From positions 1 to 64,000 of the forward strand of contig CAZDVD010000006.1 of NCBI GenBank assembly GCA_964508765.1: DNA of 64,000 bases, in the 5' to 3' direction. The notes below the pieces were generated by a model. It searched no databases. It saw only the letters and a list, made by a program, of their open reading frames with translations, and was not told the DNA's origin. Positions 57,165 to 64,000 of the stretch are shown here, piece by piece. This DNA comes from JABMPR01 sp964508765 (lineage in GTDB: Bacteria; Fidelibacterota; UBA8477; JABMPR01). The first letter of the stretch is position 1. Every line of letters starts with the position of its first letter. Position numbers and translations under genes: made by a program.

Positions 57165-58304
57165 ATGAAAATTCTTCTTAAACAATCTGGATTAATCCTC
57201 CTTCTCATTGTTCTGGTGACAATGGGGTGTAAGAGTGAAACTGTAAATCCAGCATACAATCCAAATGAGTTCACCCTGTTAGTCGCTGCCAGTAATGACG
57301 GTGAAGTCGGCCCCTGTGGCTGAAAGTCCAATCCACTTGGCGGTCTTGCCAGGAAGCATACGATTTTAAAAGGGTTGGTGGAAACTGAAGCAACCTACTT
57401 TGTTGATGCCGGAGATGCATTGTTTAAATATCCCTACGTCAGGGATGATCAGCGTGAACACTTAAAAGAGGTAGCCCGCGCCATCATTGCCTCCTACAAC
57501 GTGATGGAATGTCTAGTCCTGAATGTGGGGACCAATGATCTTGCTGGTGATCTTGAATTTATCATGGAAATGCAGAAAAGTGCTGATTTTCCCTTCATTT
57601 CAGCAAATACAAAAGATGTTGCTACTGATGAATTCCTGTTTGATCCATACACCATCATCCATACATCAGATCAAACCTTGGGATTTGTGGGCGTAACTAA
57701 AGGGGACAAGAGACTAAGATCTTTCAGCTTTTCTGATCCTGTTGAGGCTGCTCAAAAAGCCATAGATGAGATTAAAGATAAAGTTGATCTGGTTTTCTTA
57801 ATGGCCAATGTGGATGAAAAAACCGAGCGAGCTTTAACTGCTGAGGTTAAGGGCATTGATTTTCTCCTCCGATCGAAGACAGGTTCCCTGCAAAGAGTTC
57901 CTCGGCAGCAGGATGGTACCACAGTCATTCGTATAGGTAAACAGGGCAAATATGCTGGTGTATTAAAAATTAGAAATGTTGATAATGTGAGCCAGATGAA
58001 AAATGTGAGTTCGCAATACACACGCATCAAGTTTGCAGATAATCGCCTAAACGCCATGGCTAAAGACCTTAAAGAGGGACAAACTCTAGAAGAGCGCTTT
58101 GCCAATGATGAAAACAGATTAAAGCTGGTGACACGACTCCGAGCAGAGCGTAAAACCAACGTAGATCTCATCAAAAAACTGAAGAATAGCTATTATCTGG
58201 AACCTATTCCACTGAATGAAAAGGTTGAGGATACTCCCGAAGTTGCAGAAATTGTAAAAGAATATATGCCTAAGCCAACGAAGAAGCAGGTTAAGGACAA
58301 ATAG
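57165..58304 (+). CDS. Lipoprotein metallophosphoesterase-like protein with in-frame UGA (probable selenoprotein)
   Basis: The 379-codon frame starts at ATG 57165 with a lipobox (VLVTMGC) and contains one in-frame TGA at 57321 (codon 53) in PCG-TGA-KSNPLGGLAR. Relatives have Cys at this position (PCGCKxNPLGGLAR), so the codon most likely inserts selenocysteine. A SECIS-like hairpin follows: CTTGGC and GCCAGG enclose a GGTCTT loop (57342-57347), 18 bases after the TGA. The rest has a 5'-nucleotidase/metallophosphoesterase look (YFVDAGDALF, NVGTNDLAGDLEF). The C-terminus is basic. A nonsense mutation is the alternative, in which case a GTG at 57375 begins the residual frame. Confidence 0.85.
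57336..57353 (+). promoter_or_regulatory. Candidate bacterial SECIS hairpin
   Basis: The six-base stem CTTGGC with GCCAGG (one U-G pair) closes a GGTCTT loop. The GGUC loop is the SelB-recognised loop of E. coli fdhF. The loop begins 18 bases after the UGA, inside the allowed distance. Confidence 0.75.
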
Positions 58305-58327
58305 ATTATTCTTTAAAATGATTGAAT

Positions 58328-58363
58328 AAAAAAAGAGGCTGATACAATCAGCCTCTTTTTTTT
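58328..58363 (+). terminator. Rho-independent terminator of the selenoprotein gene
   Basis: AAAAAGAGGCTGAT pairs with ATCAGCCTCTTTTT around ACA and is followed by T. It lies 24 bases past the stop. Confidence 0.92.
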
Positions 58364-58365
58364 AA

Positions 58366-58441
58366 TGGGGCGAGAGACCGGGCTCGAACCGGCGACAACC
58401 ACGTTGGCAACGTGGAGCTCTACCAACTGAGCTACTCTCGC
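58366..58441 (-). tRNA. tRNA-Gly (anticodon GCC), CCA encoded
   Basis: The reverse complement forms GCGAGAG/CTCTCGC, a D arm AGCTCAGTTGGTAGAGCT, an anticodon arm CCACG-TTGCCAA-CGTGG (GCC), and TTCGAGC in the T loop. After discriminator C, CCA is encoded. The other two tRNAs in the window lack CCA. Confidence 0.96.
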
Positions 58442-58721
58442 ATAAGCTGTATGCCATCAGAGATGGCTTTAAAGCGGCGTGAATATAAATCTTGTCAATG
58501 GCGGGGCAAACAATATTTCCCTTTAAATTGATCATAGGTATAAATCATCATATCTGATGTATAAATCTCTCTGTATCCATATCATTAAGATATGAGTATA
58601 TATCATAAACTAACTTCTATTTGATTAATATTGAATGTATGTCGATTCTGTAAGTTCATAATACATAGTATTATAGATAAGATTAAATGAACTTGGCATA
58701 TGGTTTGTGAAAGGAGTAACC

Positions 58722-59129
58722 ATGTTTAAGAGAAAAACAAAAGACAACAGGGAGGCTATCATGATCAAAACGAAACTAACATTAACTGCATTGGTTCTTT
58801 TGCTAGGAGCTACACAATTAATGGCTGACCCAAATTCTAATAAGAGTTGCTGCCAGCCCCTACCCATCGGAGGGATGGAATCCTTAGAGCGAAATACCAT
58901 CTATCCACTGTTTGACCGTGTACACGGAAATAATTCCGATGTTATCTTGAATTTTAATGTGGATAAGGACGGAAATATTTCCAATGTTCGTGTTGCCAGT
59001 AGTGGTGGCAGCATGTTTGACAAATCAGCTATTATGGCGGTGATGAAGACACGGTGGACACCTGCAATGCAAAACGGAAATCCCGTAGCAGTTACCTTCG
59101 AATTGCCTTTTGAATATCGCTCGTGGTGA
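58722..59129 (+). CDS. Exported TonB-C-domain protein
   Basis: The 135-residue product has a signal peptide (LTLTALVLLLGATQLMA), a short variable part with NKSCCQPL, and a TonB C-terminal fold (VILNFNVDKDGNISNVRVASSGGSMFDKSAIMAVMKTRWTPAMQNG). Full TonB has a membrane anchor and Pro-rich linker; these are missing, so it is a single TonB-like domain. Both ATG 58722 (AAAGGAG) and ATG 58761 (AGGGAGG) have good ribosome sites; the second gives a tidier signal peptide. Confidence 0.85.
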   Translation: MFKRKTKDNREAIMIKTKLTLTALVLLLGATQLMADPNSNKSCCQPLPIGGMESLERNTIYPLFDRVHGNNSDVILNFNVDKDGNISNVRVASSGGSMFDKSAIMAVMKTRWTPAMQNGNPVAVTFELPFEYRSW

Positions 59130-59169
59130 CAAGTACACCGTTATTTGACAGTTGATCCCCTAAATATGG

Positions 59170-59204
59170 AACAGGCAGGTTACTTTAGTAATCTGCCTGT
59201 TTTG
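59170..59204. terminator. Bidirectional terminator between convergent genes
   Basis: AACAGGCAGGTTAC pairs with GTAATCTGCCTGTT (one G-T) around TTTA, with a T run after. It serves the TonB-C gene and is close to the end of the XRE gene on the other strand. Confidence 0.88.
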
Positions 59205-59205
59205 C

Positions 59206-59502
59206 TTATAGCGGTTTAATATTGATCTCTACATTGATCATGTTGTACTTGAGTGTTTTTAGTGCATCCATTGCTGCATCAATATCCAGGCTGAATGTTT
59301 CTTCAGCTCCATAGTTAAGCATATGTGCTACAGAAAGATTATAGGCTTTTGCTATTTTTGACAGAGTTGAGAAAGTTGGATCTGCGAGACCTCGCTCTAG
59401 TTTGCTGATATAGCTCTTATCAAGACCAGCACTAACAGCAAGATCTTTTTGAAGAATCTGATGACCATCACGTACAAGTCTCAGTTGTTTTCCTATATTC
59501 AT
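59206..59502 (-). CDS. XRE-family transcription regulator
   Basis: The 98-residue protein has a Cro/CI-type helix-turn-helix (QKDLAVSAGLDKSYISKLERGLADPTFSTLSKIAKAYN) followed by a short C-terminal tail (MDALKTLKYNMINVEINI) that may dimerise. It probably regulates its own or neighbouring expression; no operator was recognised. Confidence 0.9.
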   Translation of the reverse strand: MNIGKQLRLVRDGHQILQKDLAVSAGLDKSYISKLERGLADPTFSTLSKIAKAYNLSVAHMLNYGAEETFSLDIDAAMDALKTLKYNMINVEINIKPL

Positions 59503-59649
59503 GTCTAAAATCTCCCCATATTAAATGGAACTGACTCGTTTTGCCCCTGGCCTTAGAAATATGGCAAAATATAACTTTACCAGACTCAGAAATTAATGTT
59601 TTTCGATAAGTTAATGCTTGGTAGGGGAAAAGGATTAAATTGAGCGACA

Positions 59650-60324
59650 ATGAAGAATATGGAAATTGGTAACTCACTCGATCTACGTCTGGAAATGGTC
59701 AATAATCAGCTCAAGAGCAGAGGGATTCACCATTCAGCAATACTTGATGTCTTTAGGGAAATTCCCAGACATTTGTTTGTCTCCAAGGTTTCGCCCCTGG
59801 AGGCTTATTCTGATCGACCGCTTCCCATAAAAGCAGGACAAACTATTAGCCAGCCGTATATCGTTGCTTTGATGTTAAGCTATCTTGAAATTCATCCCAC
59901 ACATGCAATTCTTGAGATTGGTAGTGGGAGCGGCTATGCCACTGCCTTGATGTCTAAGCTATGTAGACATGTCAGTGCCATAGAAGTCTACCAGGAGCTG
60001 ATCGATGATTCACTTGAAGTGATCAATCAATTAGAAATAACTAATGTCGATTTTCAGCATAGCAGTGCCTGGGAACAATTTGACAAGCGAATTGTTTATG
60101 ATCGTATCATTCTATGGGCCAGCCCACCCAGGATTCCAGAGCATATCTTTGATAATTTGAATGAAGGGGGCCTTCTGGTTGCGCCAGAGGGCAAATCAGA
60201 ACAATATGTATGGATTTGTAAAAAGAAAGATGGCGAAATTACAAAAAGAAGAAGAGATCCAGTGAGGTTTGTTCCCCTAGTACAAGGATCTGTTCACGAA
60301 ATAGATAGAAATATGCGAGGTTAA
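59650..60324 (+). CDS. pcm: Protein-L-isoaspartate O-methyltransferase
   Basis: The 224-residue SAM-dependent enzyme repairs isoaspartyl residues. It has the family order: REIPRHLFV, the motif QTISQPYIVALML, the SAM loop ILEIGSGSGYATALMSK, and acid AIEVYQEL. The RxPRxxF element and the length match PCMT. It is followed directly by the PspC gene (one-base gap). Confidence 0.95.
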   Translation: MKNMEIGNSLDLRLEMVNNQLKSRGIHHSAILDVFREIPRHLFVSKVSPLEAYSDRPLPIKAGQTISQPYIVALMLSYLEIHPTHAILEIGSGSGYATALMSKLCRHVSAIEVYQELIDDSLEVINQLEITNVDFQHSSAWEQFDKRIVYDRIILWASPPRIPEHIFDNLNEGGLLVAPEGKSEQYVWICKKKDGEITKRRRDPVRFVPLVQGSVHEIDRNMRG

Positions 60325-60325
60325 A

Positions 60326-60958
60326 ATGAATAGACTATATAAGTCAGATAAAGATAAAGTTTTTGAAGGGGTTTGCGGTGGAATCGGAGAATATTTAAAT
60401 GTAGATCCAGTGATTATCCGCCTCTTGTGGGTCGTCCTGGTAGTGTTCGGTGGGACTGGGGTCATAGCTTACCTCATTGCCATGTTGATCATACCCAAAA
60501 GACATGAAAACGTAGATGAAGAAAATTCACCTCAATCCACAATAAAGCCTGAGACCTATTCGAACAGGTTTTGGGGTATTATTCTTGTCATCGCTGGAAT
60601 CCTTTTATTATTTGGCGTTGTCGGCCCAATTGCAGGTATTTTTGCAGGGATAGCCCTGGCCATGGGTCACGTTCTCTGGCCAGTATTGATTATTGGTTTG
60701 GGACTGTATCTCTATTTTAATAAAACGGATGGAGATGACAGCAAGGCTTCTCTAGATGGCATCTTTCCACCAGACAAAACCCTTTACAAATCTCGGACAG
60801 ATAGAAAAATTTCTGGTGTGTGTGGTGGAATAGGTCAATACTTTGATATTGATTCCAACATCATTCGCATATTCTGGGCAGTGGCTACCTTAGGTTCTTT
60901 TGGTCTTGGTGTATTGGCATATGCAGCTCTGGCTATCTATCTGCGCGAATCTGATTAA
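60326..60958 (+). CDS. Double PspC-domain membrane protein
   Basis: The 210-residue protein has two PspC units (residues about 1-58 and 150-210; KVFEGVCGGIGEYLNVDP and RKISGVCGGIGQYFDIDS). Between them is a LiaI-like pair of helices (GIILVIAGILLLFGVVG, IALAMGHVLWPVLIIG). PspC proteins take part in phage-shock/envelope stress responses. It is probably cotranscribed with pcm. Confidence 0.92.
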   Translation: MNRLYKSDKDKVFEGVCGGIGEYLNVDPVIIRLLWVVLVVFGGTGVIAYLIAMLIIPKRHENVDEENSPQSTIKPETYSNRFWGIILVIAGILLLFGVVGPIAGIFAGIALAMGHVLWPVLIIGLGLYLYFNKTDGDDSKASLDGIFPPDKTLYKSRTDRKISGVCGGIGQYFDIDSNIIRIFWAVATLGSFGLGVLAYAALAIYLRESD

Positions 60959-61008
60959 TTTGCTTCGCTGACATTTACCACCTCACAATTCATTCCCAGG
61001 GAAACAAT

Positions 61009-62664
61009 ATGCATCGTTCTCGATCTCTCCTCTTTCGCGTACTTCTGATTTGCAGTCTCATGGTTGTTGCTCGTGCCCAGCATGTTTATGAAAAGGGCAC
61101 TTTTGTCAGCATCCCAGCTGGCAAACATATCAATCACAGCTTTTATAGTACCTGGAATGTCTATTTTGCTGTTGAAGATGGCGTTCTTGTTTACGATCAC
61201 CATAAACGTCAGTGGCTTGAACCCATCACAGCCAGTAACGGTCTAAGCCAATATCCTATTCTCCTCGTATGGCAGAATGCAGGTACGCAGGATCTCTGGA
61301 TAGTTACTCCAGATTATGTCTTTGTTTATGACGAGCTTGCCGACTGGATGTCCCGCGTCCCCTTACCCGCAGATCCACAATTCTCCGGAACCTATGAACT
61401 TGGAGTGATAGATAACTACATTATCGTCACTGCGGCCTCGCCTGAAAATGAAGGGAAATATTCAGCTCTTTTCTCAAAAACATCAGGGACCTTTGAAATA
61501 TGGGGGGCCAATACAGCCCTGGATATTGCGTGGGAAAATGTGGAATGGATTCATTCGATTTCTACGGAATTAACCGATATCTATGAAACACTTCCAATTC
61601 AGACCGTTGCCAATGGATCTTTTGATTCAGAGGGTAAACTTCATCTGGATGGTCATCCTAGAAACTCTCTGGGAGTGGTTTCATCTCTTGCTGGAGAAAG
61701 AACAGCGGGTGAATCCTTCTTGAGTACATACGGGATGGGCATATTTCACCAGAGTATCCTGGGCGGCGAATTCACCAGTTTGCCATATGGTCTACTCTCA
61801 CCAGACGTCATGAGTATGAATGTCTTCAAGAATCAAATCGTTGTGGGGGGGAGGGCAGGACTCACCTATATGGATAGTTCTGCATTTGAGTATGATGAAG
61901 CCATAAAAGCATATGCCCAAGACTATTCATTTATTACCGATATCGACATATCAGGAAACGACCTTTTAATTGCCGGTAGAGGGGGAGTATTTCGACAGAG
62001 TAAAGGTACGGTTGGTTGGGATAGAATCATTTCCCTGAAGGATTTAACAAGTGAGCGTATATACTCGATTGGAGTTGGGAATGATGGCAATCTTATGGTT
62101 GCAACAGAACGCAATGCATACCTTTTTCATGAATCCGGTTTACAACTTCGTACACTTTTCCCAACAGGTCTGGATTGGCCAGTTTTTGATATAAATTACC
62201 AGGATGGCCGGTTTTACATCTCAAGCTTATATGGATTGTACATTTTTGACGAGGCCTCTTTAAGCTTTATTGGAAGGGTAAACTCATCTGGTGATTTTCT
62301 TTCAGCTTCCCAGGGTGCAGCAGTAGACCCCATATATAAAAGCGCTATACAGGGCAACAGACTATGGGCGAGCACCCATAGAGGAATCGTGGCACATGAT
62401 CTCCTCACAAACGAGGGTGCCTTCCATCTATCACCTGATTTTCCCTTCAAACCCAGGGGACTCGCAGTTGTTGGCAAAACAGTGTGGATTGGAACTGATA
62501 TTGGATTATATAGCTATGATTCAAAGGCATCATCGTGGCGGCATTTCACAAGGAGTGATGGTTTAATTAGTGACTTTGTCACTGATTTAATTAATATTGA
62601 CGACTATATTTGGGTTGGCACAAATCAGGGATTAACGAGGATAAAATGGAAAAATCTATATTGA
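61009..62664 (+). CDS. Exported beta-propeller protein
   Basis: The 551-residue protein has a signal peptide (LLFRVLLICSLMVVARAQ) and Trp-rich repeats of the two-component-propeller type (for example VWIGTDIGLYSYD and IWVGTNQGLTRI near the end) across its length. No kinase domain follows, so it is probably a free-standing periplasmic or surface propeller. Its end overlaps the GWxTD gene by 19 bases. Confidence 0.88.
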   Translation: MHRSRSLLFRVLLICSLMVVARAQHVYEKGTFVSIPAGKHINHSFYSTWNVYFAVEDGVLVYDHHKRQWLEPITASNGLSQYPILLVWQNAGTQDLWIVTPDYVFVYDELADWMSRVPLPADPQFSGTYELGVIDNYIIVTAASPENEGKYSALFSKTSGTFEIWGANTALDIAWENVEWIHSISTELTDIYETLPIQTVANGSFDSEGKLHLDGHPRNSLGVVSSLAGERTAGESFLSTYGMGIFHQSILGGEFTSLPYGLLSPDVMSMNVFKNQIVVGGRAGLTYMDSSAFEYDEAIKAYAQDYSFITDIDISGNDLLIAGRGGVFRQSKGTVGWDRIISLKDLTSERIYSIGVGNDGNLMVATERNAYLFHESGLQLRTLFPTGLDWPVFDINYQDGRFYISSLYGLYIFDEASLSFIGRVNSSGDFLSASQGAAVDPIYKSAIQGNRLWASTHRGIVAHDLLTNEGAFHLSPDFPFKPRGLAVVGKTVWIGTDIGLYSYDSKASSWRHFTRSDGLISDFVTDLINIDDYIWVGTNQGLTRIKWKNLY

Positions 62665-63914
62665 GAAAAGCATTACTGTCACTGACCATAACCATTTTAT
62701 TCCTGGGGTGTGCTGAGCAAAAGGTGAATCGGGCGGATGACCTGACAATTCCTCATTTTTCATTTATTGGCCTTTCAGATCCCCTGGCAGATAAAGAAAA
62801 TATCCAAGTTTCAGTCCATGTGAAAATCCCCTATACGGAGCTTCAGTTTATTCGGTCTGGAGAGGATTATCTTGCCAGATATGAAATTGCAGTCAACCTT
62901 GCTGATAAGGATAATGAACGAATTGCCGGACAAATATGGTCTGATTCTTTGCGCTTATCAGATTATAAAGAATCACGTAATAGCACGAACACCATCCGGT
63001 CGGTCAGGACATTCAAGGTTCCCGCCTCAGAGCTGACCATCAATGTCCGGGTAACAGATCTCTACACCAAAAAATCTCATGTCCTCAGTGATGCTATGGA
63101 TCAATCCAAAATGTACTCAGGTGCGCTTTCGCTGGGGAATATCATCATCATGGACAATGGTAAAGCGGGTAACTCCAAACTTCTCATGAATGAATCATTT
63201 TATGAAATAATAGATACCTTGAGATTCAAAGTCCATTTACTCGGGGAAAATTATCCTTTCAAGATTAATTATGAGCTGAGAGTAAAAGACGAAAGTAAGG
63301 TAAATGAATCCCAACTATTGGATCATTCGTCTTCCATCGATTCGCTGCTAAGCTTTGTAGTACCTCTCACCGATATGCACTATTCAAATTATTCACTTTT
63401 TCTCACAGCTGAAGATTCAAAGGGCAATAAAGCGACTACTAAAGCAAACTTTAGAGTAAGAATTCGCGGAGTCAATTTCGATGTTGAAAATATGGATGAA
63501 GCCGTGAAACAATTGATCTACCTGGCCAGTGATCGTCAGATAAAAGAGATGATGGCAGGTACCGAGAATGAGAAAACAGAGAAATTCAAGCAATTTTGGG
63601 AAGCTCTTGATCCAACCCCTGGAACTCTGGAAAATGAGATCATGGAAGAATATTATCGCCGGATTGCTTTTTCGCTGGAGGCATTTACTGTGGTGCAGGA
63701 GGGTTGGAAAACGGATAGGGGGATGATCTACATTCTTTTTGGACCGCCAGATGAGATTCAGCGTGGTCCCTTCGAACTTGATCGCAAGCCATATCAGATC
63801 TGGGAATACTACCATATTGGTAAACAATTTGTTTTCATAGATGAAACAGGTTTTGGAGATTTCAGGTTGGATCAATCTTATCTGGATCAGGGTGACTGGC
63901 GATTCCGCTACTAA
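62646..63914 (+). CDS. GWxTD-domain lipoprotein
   Basis: The 422-residue product has a lipoprotein signal (LLSLTITILFLGC), beta-rich N-terminal domains and the C-terminal GWxTD domain (GWKTDRGMIYILFGPPDEI). GWxTD proteins are common in FCB bacteria and their biochemical role is not established. The ATG at 62646 lies within the end of the propeller gene, with GAGG upstream, so the two are coupled. Confidence 0.9.
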   Translation: MEKSILRKALLSLTITILFLGCAEQKVNRADDLTIPHFSFIGLSDPLADKENIQVSVHVKIPYTELQFIRSGEDYLARYEIAVNLADKDNERIAGQIWSDSLRLSDYKESRNSTNTIRSVRTFKVPASELTINVRVTDLYTKKSHVLSDAMDQSKMYSGALSLGNIIIMDNGKAGNSKLLMNESFYEIIDTLRFKVHLLGENYPFKINYELRVKDESKVNESQLLDHSSSIDSLLSFVVPLTDMHYSNYSLFLTAEDSKGNKATTKANFRVRIRGVNFDVENMDEAVKQLIYLASDRQIKEMMAGTENEKTEKFKQFWEALDPTPGTLENEIMEEYYRRIAFSLEAFTVVQEGWKTDRGMIYILFGPPDEIQRGPFELDRKPYQIWEYYHIGKQFVFIDETGFGDFRLDQSYLDQGDWRFRY

Positions 63915-64000
63915 AACGACTATAACAACAACACGTTAATCCGAATAGGCGAGAAGGAGTACTTTAGCTCGTCGGTTCTAAGCCCCTAAAATAAAGCCCT

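Noticed and set aside
57321..57323. Genome-wide UGA recoding (Gly or Trp)
   Set aside because: TGA ends many genes here (lexA, rayT-overlapping imuB and others), so recoding must be local.

Overview
The window looks like a scaffold from an uncultivated Gram-negative bacterium of the FCB group, probably close to Marinimicrobia, Calditrichota or related lineages. The evidence is a giant secreted protein ending in an SQNYPNPFNPST-type C-terminal sorting domain, a GWxTD lipoprotein, the long form of IspG, and many Spase II lipoproteins. The taxonomic call is inference from gene content. There is one scaffolding gap of 100 Ns (34899-34998), so this is probably a metagenome-assembled or draft genome. 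TGA, TAA and TAG are all used as stops.

Layout. 1-8.7 kb: a GH5 glucanase lipoprotein, an aldo/keto reductase remnant, then a signalling block with a hybrid histidine kinase, a TPR protein, a lipoprotein, a kinase-like protein without ATPase motifs, a sigma-54 activator of the NtrC type and a stand-alone receiver. 8.8-17.7 kb: sugar handling (GalM and an SGLT-type symporter), a tyrosine phenol-lyase behind a convincing sigma-54 promoter, a Crp/Fnr regulator, a small thioredoxin-fold protein, MTA phosphorylase, a PAP2 phosphatase that appears to start at ATT, and a LiaF-like membrane protein. 17.8-30.8 kb: tRNA-Arg and the conserved translation/RNA cluster (YfgM-like TPR protein, rimP, nusA, infB, rbfA, truB, ribF, rpsO, pnp), followed by an M16 peptidase, alanine dehydrogenase and a polysaccharide deacetylase. 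30.9-43.9 kb: a GIY-YIG protein, tRNA-Ser, and a surface locus of two paralogous beta-rich exported proteins, a giant Ig-like repeat protein and two small lipoproteins.

44-51 kb is the accessory hot spot. It carries lexA, a 69-codon ORF, an ImuB-like inactive Y-family polymerase and DnaE2, which together form an SOS mutasome cassette with no recognisable imuA. Between imuB and dnaE2 lie a REP-associated transposase with a palindrome inside its own coding region and two four-helix-bundle (S23/IVP-like) genes. The second of these is flanked by inverted ATTACGAATT arrays, and next to them lies a duplicate of the dnaE2 start. A 17-bp minisatellite follows.

51-64 kb: comM, an exported unknown, ispG, an M24 aminopeptidase, a lipoprotein metallophosphoesterase-like gene with an in-frame TGA and a good bacterial SECIS hairpin (a likely new selenoprotein), tRNA-Gly, a TonB-C protein, an XRE regulator, PCMT, a double-PspC protein, a beta-propeller protein and a GWxTD lipoprotein.

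The strongest candidates for new biology are the selenoprotein at 57165-58304 and the remodelled mutasome locus at 44-51 kb. The giant repeat gene is also informative: repeats on the two sides of the gap predict a collapsed 1,089-bp tandem unit, and the predicted gap length restores the reading frame.
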